A stretch of DNA of 64,000 bases. It comes from Hypericum androsaemum. Lineage: Eukaryota > Streptophyta > Magnoliopsida > Malpighiales > Hypericaceae. A program made the position numbers and the translations under genes. The DNA is taken from NCBI GenBank assembly GCA_963995505.1, contig OZ023190.1, forward strand, positions 6,218,516 to 6,282,515. Direction: 5' to 3'. The first letter of the stretch is position 1, and each line of letters starts with the position of its first letter. Under the pieces are notes generated by a model. The model worked only from the letters and a program-made list of their open reading frames with translations. It was not told where the DNA came from and searched no databases. Positions 44,773 through 55,696 of the stretch are shown here, piece after piece.

Positions 44773-47700
44773 ATGGAAGAAGAGGAAGCAGCATGTCTCC
44801 ACGCCTTTCAGTACCAGAACTGCCACATGGTGTCCATGGTCTTACAGACAGCCGTCGAGCTGGACGTGTTCGGGATCATAGCGAGTGCCGGCCCGGAAGC
44901 CCGCTTGTCGGCCGGCGAGATAGCTTCCCGGATGACGACAACCTCGGAGCACCCCGGAGAGATGATGGGTCAGAGGCTGGACGGGGTGTTGCGGTTGCTT
45001 GTGACCCACGCTTTCTTGAAGTGCTACTTGAGGAGGAGTGTCGATGGGAAGAAGGAGGAGAGAGTTTATGAGATTGCTCCTCCGGCTAAGTTCTATATGG
45101 GGAGTCCCGACCAGGGCTCGCTTGCTCCTCGCCTCCAACTCTCTAACCATCCCTCCCGTATACAGCTCGCGTACGTATTATTTTTATGTTCATGAGATTT
45201 AAACTCGAGATCTACTTAATCATTTGTTCTTTGCAAATTGAAGTTCGCGATTGAAGGAAGCCATCCTTGAAGGAGGGAGCCAATTTGAGAGAAACCACGG
45301 TGTTTCTTTCTACCAATTCTACGGCGCAGATCCAATATATAACAAGACCTTCAACGACTCCATGGTTGCTATCACCGCACTTACGATGCGTAAGATTCTT
45401 GAGGTGTATAAAGGGTTCGAGGGGCTCAATTCAATTGTCGACGTTGGAGGAGGTACAGGTCAAACCATGAGGATGATAGCTTCCAAGTACCCATCAATTA
45501 ATTGCATCAATTTTGACATGCCCCATGTCATAAAAACCGCACCATCTTACCAAGGTATATACTTATGCAATTTAGTTAATGTTATGAATTCAGCAACTAG
45601 AGAACAAAACGCGTAAAGAATACGAAAACAAGAGATAGCGTGATTCGGCCTAGTGACTACGTTCACGGTGAGAAAGGAGAACTTTTATTGATAGATCTGA
45701 GTCACAAAGCTATACAAAATCTTAGGGTAACACGCCTTTATATAGAGGCAAACCCTTGTACATCAAGTAAGCTATCTGGGTCAAATTAGGAGTCCAAAAG
45801 CTAGTCCGAATAGAATAGGAAACAAGTCCACAAATCGTTTCCTCTTTAATTTCTCGACATCTCTAACAATCTCCACCTTGGCGAGAAATCATCCTGTGGA
45901 CGAACCATGAAGCTCCATCCGAACTTCAACAAACTCTATCTTGATGAAATACCACCACATGAAGAACCATGAGAACCTGAGAAACTAAACTGACTCTACC
46001 AGCTCCACCTTGACCATAGATACACCGCCATCAATAATACCATCTCAACTTTCTCACCACCTTTTTTCGTTCAATCACATGGAGTCAGCCCTCAAGCTCG
46101 AGCTTCCGAGCTTGCTTGGCCTATTCCCTCTAATCTCCATTAAACCCCAACTAGTAAGTCCACTTGCTGAAGCAACCTTGCGACCAATAGACGTGTCCTC
46201 TATTTTTCAGTCAGCCCCATGCCCCACAACCTCGAACTGCTTCTCCGCTGGACCTTCTTGCCTCATACCAATGCTACATGCCATAGCATATAAAGGGCAA
46301 CCTTTTGTTCCACCAAGTAAAACCCTAGACATGCCACGAACTCCACCGTTCGGCCTTGAGTGAGATACCCGATTCGCCTGTGGTGCTACCAATGGCTTCG
46401 CATTCCCCATGCAAAACCTACCCAACACCTTTGACGTGCACGTCTCTTTAAACAACCATAGCGGAAACTTGCTAACTTTGTCTCCGCGAATCTCAACTCC
46501 ACTTAAACTATTCATGTCAAGCTTTTGCTCCATCACACAAGAGCTTTTCTCTCCTCTATCAGAATCTAACGATGTGACTCCACCTATAACCGTGTTCCCC
46601 ACTAACCTATAGGTGTTTCTAGCATTCCTTTCACCCTTCATCACCACCACAGTATCCTTCTCCACCTCCATTAGCCCGCTTACAACATTATGGTTGTACC
46701 CACTATAATCCAAGTCTCCTAACGAGATCAAATTCTTCTCCAACTTTGGAACATGCCTAATCCCACATAATTTTTTCTCAACGCTATCCCACATCTTAAT
46801 TTGGATATCACCTATGCCAGCAATTCTGCAAGTAGAACCATCACCCATAGTCACCATACCTGAATCAACGAACTTGTAGGTGTCGAACCACCCTCTCTTG
46901 GGCGTCATGTGAAAAGAGCAAGCACTATCCAAAATTCAGGAATCAGAATGCTTTGGACTTGACAAAACAGAAAGAAGATCACCATCTGACCCGTCCGAAT
47001 GTGAGGCCACATTCACGGAACCTGATCCTTTTTCCTCATGATCCTGAGTTCTTTTTGGATAATCCTTCTTCACGTGCCCTTTTTCTACGCACTCGAAATA
47101 ATTTTCCTTGAACCTCCTTGACCACGACTTGGATCCCTTCTCGTCTTTTGCTCCACTACGATCACTATGGCTACCCCTCATAACCAGCCCTTCCGCTTGT
47201 TCATCGCCAATTTTCCTTCTTTGATGAAACCCTAGCAGAGCACTTGTGATATCTTCCAACACCAGGGACTCCTTCCCCCAAGTTAGAGTTGTAACCAAAT
47301 TTTCGTAGGAGCCAGGTAAAGAATTCAGCAGCAACAATGCCTTGTCTTCTTCCTCGAACTTCACATCAACCTTTCTCAAATCGATCACAAGTTGACTGAA
47401 ACCATTAATGTGTTGGCTCAAAATCCGAGCCCTCCTTCATCTTGAGCTCGTACAATCTTTGCTTAAGATAAAGCTTGTTCAACAAAGACTTAGACATATA
47501 CCTTGCATCCAATTTCTTTCATACCTCAGCTGGTGACTCCTCATCCATGACGTGATGCATCACATCATCCGCCAAGCACAAGCGAATTATCGCCACCGCC
47601 TTGGCCCCCATCTCCTTCCACTCTTACTCCTCCATCTTCTCGGGCTTCTTTTCCGAGAACGCGATGATCATCCCTTGTTGCACGAGGAGATCATTGACAC

Positions 47701-49151
47701 GCCTTTGCCATAACCCAAAATTTGAAGAACCATCGAACTTCACAAGAGCAAACTTCGCGCCGTCCGTCATCCTCCAACCCAAGCTCTGATACCAATTGTT
47801 ATGAATTCAGCAACTAGAGAACAAAATGCGCAAAGAACACGGACACAAGAGATAGCATGGTTCGGCCTAGTGCCTACGTCCACGGTGAGAAAGGAGAACT
47901 TTTATTGATAGATCCGAGTCACAAAGCTATACAAAACCTTAGGGTAACACGCCTTTATATAGAGGCAAACCCTTGTACATCAAGTAAGCTATCTGGGTCA
48001 AATTAGGAATCCAAAAACTAGTCCGAATAGAATAGGAAACAAGCCCACAAATCGTTTACTCTTTAATTTCTCGACATCTCTAACAGTTAATTTTCTGTGT
48101 CTCCTTGCTAATAAAATGTGTATTAATTTTGGATGGAATTAATTTGCGCATTTGTTTATTTCATGCATATATATAGAGGGGTTGAGCACGTTGAGGGAGA
48201 TATGTTTGTTAGTGTTCCCAGAGGAGATTGCATTTTGCTCAAGGTGAGATTAATTAACGGTTCCACTAATTAGCGACTTGTGCGAAATGCTCTTGTTAAT
48301 TAGCTAGCATGAACTGCCATCTTAATCTCTCTCTCTCTCGCCGTAACTTCATAGTTATGGTACAAGCCGTAAAGATGAATGTATAAATTGACCGAGTTCC
48401 AGTGTTTGATTATTATAATTTGGTATAAAATTTTAATTATAAAAAAATTCATGATTGTGGAATCATGGAATTAAGTCGTAGATCGATGTGGAAAGGGTTT
48501 CCCAATTTCGTTGATCAAAATCATAAATTTCAAACCTTGTTAACCAAACACTTGCAGAGTTGTTCCCATGCATATAGAATATTCAATAGTAGATAAACAC
48601 AATAGTCGGTTATGTTTTTTCTTCCTTTAGGGTGTAGATTAAAAGCTTATATAAAAAAAATTTAAAATTTTATAATTCAATTACTAAAACATAACTTGTG
48701 CTAGATAAGTAGGTTCAAATAGTAACAATCATGGTCAAAAGAAATGATTACACTCAATAATGCTCGAATACATGTACACCAAAAGGTCATAAAAAACAAT
48801 GACCACGCGATTGTTAAATCATATATATGATTATGTTTTTTCCATAATTCACAGAATGTCCTTCACAACTGGGACGATAAACACTGCGTGAAATTGTTGA
48901 AGAATTGTTGCGAGGCACTGCCAGAAAAAGGGAAGGTCATAGTGATATCCATGAGGCGAGATGATTTGCCGGACTCTAATATGTCCTCTCGGTGCGTTGC
49001 AGAGATAGACTTCACCATGCAATTGTTGTTTACTTCGTACGAGAGAAATGAGAAAGAGCTTGAAGATTTGAGCAAGGCATCCGGATATTCAAGTGCTCGA
49101 CTAGTTTGCACAGCTAATAACATTTGGAATGTTGTGGAAGTCCTCAAATAA
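44773..49151 (+). CDS. O-methyltransferase OMT2 (COMT-type), four exons
   Basis: Exons 44773-45170, 45244-45554, 48179-48243 and 48855-49151 join at GT/AG sites in consistent phases (2, 1, 0) to give 356 codons, the usual COMT length. Seen: N-terminal dimerisation region (LHAFQYQNCHMVSMVLQTAV), SAM motif VDVGGGTG (198-205), GDMF (about 244-247), and the LHNWDD segment with the catalytic-type His262. The Glu that follows 'KVIV' in classic COMTs is Ser290 here, and the Asp after the His is Asn263; Glu321 in the YERNE segment is kept. COMT-type enzymes methylate phenolic OH groups in the cytosol. Activity or substrate may therefore differ. A 2.5-kb Copia lies in intron 2 and the native upstream promoter is replaced. 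Whether it is expressed is unknown. Confidence 0.8.
45580..45868 (-). repeat. 3' LTR of the intronic Copia
   Basis: 289 bp, adjoining the TSD GTTAA at 45575-45579. Confidence 0.93.
46207..46932 (-). pseudogene. Protease/pre-integrase region of the intronic Copia
   Basis: Reads MDSACSFHMTPKRGWFDTYK (protease D-S-A/G-type start and the C..H..P pattern), then TCRIAGIGDIQIKMWDSVEK, VPKLEKNLISLGDLDYSGYN and the GAG-pre-integrase stretch. After this the sequence passes directly to the element's 3' non-coding region. A stop at about 46933 separates it from gag. Confidence 0.75.
46936..47640 (-). pseudogene. Gag of the intronic Copia
   Basis: A continuous frame at 47421-46936 reads HINGFSQLVIDLRKVDVKFE, then EDKALLLLNSLPGSYENLVTTL, the UBN2-type gag core, and ends with a knuckle-like YFECVEKGHVKKDYPKR whose first and third Cys/His ligands are altered. 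Upstream, to about 47640, more gag is recognisable in broken frames (DEEVAY..M..LCLADDV type phrases on the minus strand). Confidence 0.75.
47797..48085 (-). repeat. 5' LTR of the intronic Copia
   Basis: 289 bp, adjoining the PBS (gctctgatacca on the + strand, about 47783-47794) and followed by TSD GTTAA. Confidence 0.93.
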
Positions 49152-50032
49152 ATTGTATGTTTGAGTCCAAATCTAGCACTCAAGGAGAATAAATTGCATC
49201 TAAATTAGATGTTTGAGTCTAGATTAACTAAGTGCATGTTTCTACATGATTTTAATGTGTGTGGCTTTTCATTCCATGTACCCAAACAACTATATATGTT
49301 GGAATAAGATGTTTGCAATTATATTCACACTTAAACAATTGTTCTGTACTATTAGAGAAGACGGCAGTCCCACGCGTTTTATGAAGAACTTCAAACTTGG
49401 CCCTACCCCACGACAAATGGTCTGGACATTTAGCTTAACGGCGGTAATAGTGCCGGAAAGACACTATCATCATTACGCACAAACCTAATTGAACTGGATG
49501 CCTAACGCTGGAAATCAACCTGAACCCTTGGAATCTCCGGAAAACGTGTCGCTACAACTATAGTACACACACCATTATTGCTGATTTTACAACGATACCA
49601 AAAGACGTCACATTCAGAACCAAACTCAATGCCTACATGTTTTTGCGGAAGTAGTGGGACGGAAGTAGGCGGAACCACATGTGAGCCTTTGTATCGTCAA
49701 GAAGAACACCCTACGCTGGAAGCCATCAATTGGGGTGAGACATTGTCCATCGCAAGTCAGGTCGGTGATTTTTAGCCTTGGCACCAAGAGAACGAAACAA
49801 TGCAACCGGAGACCTACTTTTGGCTATACACTTCGCTGTGTAGCCAAACAAGCTACGTTCTCTGTCCAATTACACATGATGTCACTCTTCCTTTTGGAGA
49901 ACTGGTTATCTAGTCCACTTTTTATACATTTTTTTTATATGTGAATTTTTTTTATTAATAGTAATTATAATTTGACACGTCCAATTTTTGTACATGGCAA
50001 GAAAGAAAATGAACATTTCACCATAGGAAAGC
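49152..50032. other. OMT2 3' flank, no further gene recognised
   Basis: The first 100 bp match the OMT1 3' UTR remnant at 11090-11150. The rest contains short open frames without family features. 50028-50032 is the TSD of the next Copia element. Confidence 0.5.
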
Positions 50033-50368
50033 TGTTGGGTTTGAATGCAAAATGAATGCATTTGGCCCAAAGTGTGAAAGTCCAAAGTGGAAGGTCCAAA
50101 AGTAGAAATGGAAAATGGCAATCCCACATTGGAAAGTGCAACAAGATTTTTGTAGTTTATAAGGAGATACTCCTTGTTAGCTAGGAAATGAGTTGACCAC
50201 CCGAAAAGCCAACTCGGACCGTTACGAGGGTACGCGCACGCGCACATACGTGTGCGCATGGCGTATTGGACGCAGGTTCGCCTGAAGCTTCGAGGGTCAT
50301 TTTGCTACGAACTCGGAAGTAGCCTAATCGTTGTATCTTGGGGACGATTGCCACAGCCCTTAAGCACT
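50033..50368 (+). repeat. Copia 5' LTR remnant
   Basis: Matches the right LTR at 54750-54970 and 55418-55514 but not in between. A 30-bp alternating pyrimidine-purine stretch (50231-50260) replaces or extends part of it. Confidence 0.85.
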
Positions 50369-50431
50369 GTCCACGCCGAAAGGCCGGCCAAGTTCAACGG
50401 TACCGAGTTTAAGAGGTAGCAACTGAAGATG

Positions 50432-51200
50432 CTATTCTACCTAACGACGCTCAACTTGGTCCGATTCTTAAAGGAAGAGGCTCCGAAGGTCGCAGAAAAT
50501 GAGGCTGATCCACAGAAGATCAATACCCTCGATGCATAGAGTCACAACGACTTCCTATATCGTAACTATGTCCTGAATGACTTAGACGACGCCATTTATA
50601 ATGTCTATGTAGGTACAAAGACTGCAAAAAAATTGTGGGACTCCCTGGAGAAGAAGTACAAAACAGAGGATGTCGGGATAAAGAAATTCACCGTCGAAAG
50701 GTTCCTCGACTTCCACATGGTGGACTCCAAGAAGGTCATAGACCAAGTCCAAGACCTACAGCTGATTCTACACGAGATTCACGCCGAAGGCATGCAACTC
50801 AGCAAATCCTTCCAGGTGGTTGCTCTAATCGAGAAGCTACCCCCCTGTGGAAGAACTTCAAGAATTACCTCAAGCATGAGAGAAAGGATATGGGGCTGGA
50901 AGACCTGATCGTGAGACTAAGGATCGAGGAAGATAATCAAAAGTCTGAAGTCAAGACCAGCAGGACCAACTCTGAGGCTAAGGTACACCTCGCTAATGGA
51001 GGTACCAGCAAGAAGAGGAAGAAGCCTAGAAACACGCAGGAGAAGCAAGAGCCAAAGCAAAGAAGGCTAAAAAAATCAAGGACAATTGCTTCAACTACGA
51101 TAAACTCGATCACATGGCCAAAGATTATTGTTTGCCAAAGAAGGACGATCGAGAGAAGGCTAATCTGGCCGAAGACATGTCTAACTACACCTATCTGCCG
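50432..51200 (+). pseudogene. Copia gag
   Basis: Reads [19 protein letters not shown], a stop near 50538, then NDFLYRNYVLNDLDDAIYNV, TAKKLWDSLEKKYKTEDVGI and KFLDFHMVDSKKV-type phrases of UBN2 gag. A frameshift near 50845 (GRTSRI against WKNFKNYLKHERKDM) follows. A Lys-rich linker and a knuckle NCFNYDKLDHMAKDYC (first His/Cys spacing partly altered) end it. The usual start of gag is missing because of the 5' deletion. Confidence 0.8.
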
Positions 51201-52690
51201 TGGTGTTTGAAGCAAATCTAGTGGATAACCCAAGAGAGTGGTTCATTGACACAGGGGCAACCCGACACATCTGTTCAGACAAGGAGATATTTTTGACCTA
51301 CATTCTGATCGACGGACGAAAGTTGTTTATGGGTAACTCTGCGACTTCTCCCGTAGTCGGACTAGGCCAGGTGGTGCTGAAGCTGACATCCGAAAAAGAG
51401 CTGACCCTCAATGATGTACTGCATGTCCCAGACATTTGTAAGAATTTAGTATCCAGCTCACTGTTAAGCAAAGCTGGGATGAAGCTAGTGTTTGAGGCTG
51501 ATAGGTTTGTTCTGACCAAGGCTGGTGCCTTTGTAGGAAAGGGCTACCTCGAGAGGGGGCTCTTTAAGATGAATGTAATAACTATGAAATACGCATTTGA
51601 AGGGCCTAATAAAGTTATCAATTCTTCTTACTTGGCTGAGTGTTCTAACTTATGGCATGACAGATTAGGACACGTAAATTTGAGCTCACTAAGAAAGTTA
51701 GTAAGTTTAAATTTATTGCCTAAAATGGAGTTTGACCCAAACAATAAATGTGAAGTATGTGTAGATGCAAAAATGACCAAAGCACCTTTTCATTCAGTAG
51801 AAAGAAGTACTACACTTTTAGAGTTAATTCATACCAACATATGCAATATGAAACAAGTGCAAACTAGAGGTGGAAAAAAGTATTTCATCACATTTATTGA
51901 TGATTGCATGAGGTACTGTTACGTACACTGCTTGAAAGGAAAAGACGAAGCTCTTGAAGTTTTTAAGAGTTATAAGAATGAGGTTGAAAATCAACTTAGC
52001 ACTAAAATAAAAATGATTCGAAGTGCTAGAGGGGGAGAATATGTAGCTCCGTTTGAGGAATTCTGCCAACAACATGGCATTATTCATCAGACAACTGCTC
52101 CATACTCACCTCAATCAAATGGCGTAGCTAAACGCAAGAATCAAACTCTTAAGAAAATGATGAATGCTATGTTGATTAGCTCAGGCTTACCACAAAACTT
52201 GTGGGGGGAAGCTGTGCTCTCAGGTAATCATATTCTAAACAAATTGCCACACAAGAAAAGGGACAAAACCCCATATGAATTATGGAAAGGGAGAAAGCCT
52301 TACTACGGTTACCTTAAAGTGTGGGGGTGCCTAGCCAAGGTAGAAATACCTCCGCCTAAAATTGTGAGAATAGGACCCAAGATCGTTGACTGCATTTTTA
52401 TTGGATATGCTTACAACAGTAGTGCCTATCGATTTCTAGTGCACAAGCCTGAAAACCCTGAAATCAACGAGGAAATGGTCATGGAATCAAGGAATGCAAT
52501 ATTCTTTGAGAATATCTTTCCTAAAAAGGAAATGAAAGAAGTAAGCTCAAACAAAAGAAGTTATGAAGCTACACAAGGCTCTGATCAAGGTGCTGAGGAA
52601 CCTAGACAGAGTAAGAGGACCAAAGTAGCCAAGTCATTTGGTCCAGATTTTCTAAATTACATGTTAGAAAATGAACCTGGGATAATCTAA
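51200..52690 (+). pseudogene. Copia protease and integrase, catalytically altered
   Basis: One continuous frame of 496 codons. The protease motif is WFIDTGATRHIC. The pre-integrase and zinc-binding part is LWHDRLGHVNLSSLRKLV and CEVCVDAKMTK. The integrase core keeps its overall sequence but all three catalytic positions differ from the family: HTNIC (Asn at 51836-51838 for Asp), SARGGEY (Ala at 52025-52027 for Asp) and NGVAKRKNQTL (Lys at 52130-52132 for Glu). The C-terminal part includes WGCLAKV and RFLVHKPENPEI. The frame is open although the enzyme should be inactive. Confidence 0.88.
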
Positions 52691-54204
52691 GAGGCGTTAT
52701 CTAGTCCAGATGCTCCTCTCTGGAAAGAAGCTATCAATAGTGAGATAGAATCCATCATGCAAAACCACACGTGAGAAATCATGGATCTCCCACCAGGTTG
52801 CAAACCTTTAGGTTGCAAGTGGTTCCTTAAAAGGAAATACAAAGCTGATGGATCAATCGACAAGTACAAAGCTCGGTTGGTAGCTAAAGGGTTCAAACAG
52901 AAGGAAAGATATGATTTCTTTGACACGTATTCGCCGGTCACAAGAATCACATCTATTAGAGTGCTCATAGCTATCGCAGCACTCTATAACCTCGAGATAC
53001 ATCAGATGGATGTAGAAACAACTTTCCTAAATGGAGAACTGGAAGAGAAAATATATATGGAACAACCTGAAGGGTTTGTTGTCCCCGGACAAGAACATAA
53101 AGTGTGCAAGCTGGTCAAGTCACTGTACGGGCTGAAACAGGCACTGAAACAATGGCGTGAGAAGTTTGACAGAATAATGATGTCAAATGGCTTTAAGATC
53201 AATGAGTGTGATAAATGTATATACATTAAAGGCACACCTGATGCTTACGTAATCGTATGTCTCTATGTAGACGACATGCTAATCACGGGAGCAGTAATGA
53301 TCTTATCGTAAAAACTAAAAACATGTTAAAGAACAACTTTGACACGAAAGATATGAGTCTAGCTGACGTCATACTAAGGATTAAAATATTTAGGATGACT
53401 GAAGGAATTATCTTGTCACAATCTCACTACGTTGAGAATGTACTCAAAAAATTTGATGCTTTTGACAAACCTCCGGCTACGACTCCGGTAGACCTGAGTC
53501 TACACTTAGCTAAAAATAGAGGGGACCCAGTATCCCAACTAAAGTATGCAAGAATCATTGGGAGTCTGATGTACTTGACAAATTGTACACGCCCTGATAT
53601 TGCATACTTAGTTAGCAAGCTTAGTAGATTCACGAGCAATCTAGGACCAGACTACTGGCTAGCTCTGGAAAGGGTTCTAAAGTATCTAAAATATACCATG
53701 AACTATGGCATACTTTATACTAGGTATCCAATTGCATTGGAAGGATACAGTGATGCGAATTGGATATCAGACGCTAAAGACTCTAAATCTACTATTGGTT
53801 ATGTGTTCACTATAGGTGGAGGAGATGTGTCCTAGAAATCCTCTAAACAAACGTGCATAGCTCGATCCACCATGGAGTCAGAGTTTATAGCACTAGATAA
53901 AGCTGATGAATGGCTCAGAAAATTCCTAGAGGATATTCCATGTTGGAACAAGCCTGTGCCCCCTGTATTGGTACATTGTGATAGCATGTCTGCAATCGGG
54001 AAAGCAAAAAGTACAATGTACAACGGTAAGTCTTGACACATCCGTAGGAGACATAACACCGTTAGGTAATTGATCTCTGGTGATATAATTACCATTGATT
54101 ATGTGAAGTCCAAGGACAACATAGCTAATCCTTTGATGAAAGGAATCAACAGAGATCAAATGTATAACGCAGTAAGGAGAATGGGGTTAAAACTCACACA
54201 TTAA
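52691..54204 (+). pseudogene. Copia reverse transcriptase and RNase H
   Basis: RT: EAINSEIESIMQNHT, a stop where Trp is usual (52772-52774), KWFLKRKYKADGSIDKYKAR, MDVETTFLNGELEEKIYMEQ, YGLKQALKQW and [11 protein letters not shown] with intact YVDD. A frameshift at about 53285 leads into [20 protein letters not shown]. RNase [20 protein letters not shown], a stop at 53833-53835, STMESEFIALDKA, VHCDSMSAI and IDYVKSKDNIANPLMKG, with two more stops, ending at 54204. Confidence 0.9.
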
Positions 54205-54749
54205 AGAACGTTCATAGCGGTAACTCAACCATGATGAGTGGAGATCCCACAAACTTGGTTCAATAAAACAACTAAGTTATGGATAGTTCAGATGATTACT
54301 TGGAACCCATCCCATTCTCAGAAGCTGCCCAAGTGCGAACCTGCAGAAGTGTGGTAAGGTTAAGCATCTACGCTTTTAATAATTCCTATACCAGAAAAAG
54401 GTAAGTATGGCAGAATATTCCTAATGGGAGATCACCTATATAAGTGTGAAGTGAGATCGCTTCAAATGGAAAAATACTTATGAATCCAAGAGAAGGTCCA
54501 TGGCCGAAATGGACACAACGTGAGAACCAAATGATATTAGAGATATCATTGTGCAAATATTATTGTCTTGATTTACATAAAAAAGCTGACCAGTTCAAGG
54601 CTTCGCGTTCACTGAGCAGCAAGTAAATCTGATAATATCTTACTAGAGAAGGTTCAAAGCCGTAAGCTACGTTTCTCGATGTAATGATATTTCGTCAGAA
54701 CTTTTCTTAAAAGTATCAGCATGCATTAATCATCATTCATGTGGGGGAT

Positions 54750-55605
54750 TGTTGTGTTTGAATGTAAAATGAATGCATTTGGCCCAAAGTGTGAAAGCCC
54801 AAAGTGGAAGGCCCAAAAGTAAAAATGGAAAATGGCAATCCCACATTGGAAAGTGCAACAAGATTTTTCTAGTTTATAAGGAGATACTCCTTGTTAGCTA
54901 GGAAATGAGTTGACCACCTGGAAAGCCAACTCGGACCATTGCGAGGATGGTGCCTAGCACATTGGACGCAGGTCGCAATGGGTGCTTTGTGGTGCACTTG
55001 GCACTTCGCACATGCGCATCGTCGCGAGGAGCTGAGGAGCCTTTAATTTTGGCAAATTCTGAACAGGTCCAAAACATCCCAGAAATTTCCAGATAGCCGA
55101 AGGAGTGCGAGTGAAGGCTTGTCCATCGAACGGTCACGAAGGCAGCAAAGATCCGATGGAGCATGACCAAAACTTGGACTGAATGGCGAAGGGATATGAA
55201 GCAGCAACAGGCGCCCCTTCGCCCTACAGGTAGGCCTGAGATGCCTCTTCGAAAGGGATAGAGTCCCTTCGGAGATGCCAGGCAGCCCCTCAGATTCCAG
55301 CCCTCCACAGACCATAAATAGGCCTCTCCCCCTCATTTGCAAATCATCCCAATTACAAGCAAGTATTCATAGCATTGTAGTTCTCTCTCTCTCTCTCAGA
55401 AAAAGTCTGAATATCCAAGGTTCACCTGAAGCTTCGAGTGTCGTTGTGCTACGAACTCGGAAGCAGTCTAGTCGTTGTATCTTGGGGACGATTGCCGTAG
55501 CCCGTAAGCACTGAATACGGGGCAATCTCATCTTACGGAGAAAGAGTCCAACTCTTGCCTCGACTTAAAGATCCTAATCAAGTACACCACCTCCGACACT
55601 CAACA
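54750..55605 (+). repeat. Copia 3' LTR (856 bp)
   Basis: Complete LTR with a TATA-like ccataaatagg at about 55310 and a (CT)n run at 55382-55398. Ends caaca before TSD AAAGC. Confidence 0.9.
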
Positions 55606-55696
55606 AAAGCATACCTTGTTGAAATGAACAGACGACGCTGGAAGTGAAGTGCTCTACCCACGAGACAACTTGAGGAGAAATAACTTAGTTAGATAT

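Larger units (their letters stand above)
45580..48085 (-). mobile_element. Non-autonomous Copia element inside OMT2 intron 2, with TSD
   Basis: 289-bp LTRs (45580-45868 and 47797-48085) begin tgttatgaattc and end cgacatctctaaca, flanked by the 5-bp duplication GTTAA (45575-45579 and 48086-48090). On the minus strand, PBS TGGTATCAGAGC lies next to the 5' LTR (47797-48085) and a purine-rich tract (GGTGGAGAT) next to the 3' LTR. Only gag, the protease motif and the pre-integrase region are present; integrase core, RT and RNase H are absent, so it depended on another element. About 15 of 289 LTR positions differ by eye (about 5 %). The element is antisense to OMT2. Confidence 0.93.
50033..55605 (+). 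mobile_element. Ty1/Copia LTR retrotransposon with TSD, heavily damaged
   Basis: The right LTR 54750-55605 (856 bp) starts tgttgtgtttgaatg after the purine tract gtgggggat and ends ctcaaca. The left LTR is only about 336 bp (50033-50368), keeping the start and part of the end. The 5-bp duplication AAAGC flanks the whole (50028-50032 and 55606-55610), so both outer ends are original. The left LTR lost about 445 bp in its middle, including the TATA region (ccataaatagg in the right LTR). Its 3' end, the PBS and the gag start are also missing. Coding parts follow in order gag, protease, integrase, RT, RNase H with stops. Confidence 0.93.

Noticed and set aside
50635..51210. 191-codon Arg/Lys-rich frame
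   Set aside because: It begins in the wrong frame over the gag core and overlaps true gag codons. Only its end, after the gag frameshift, is the gag linker.
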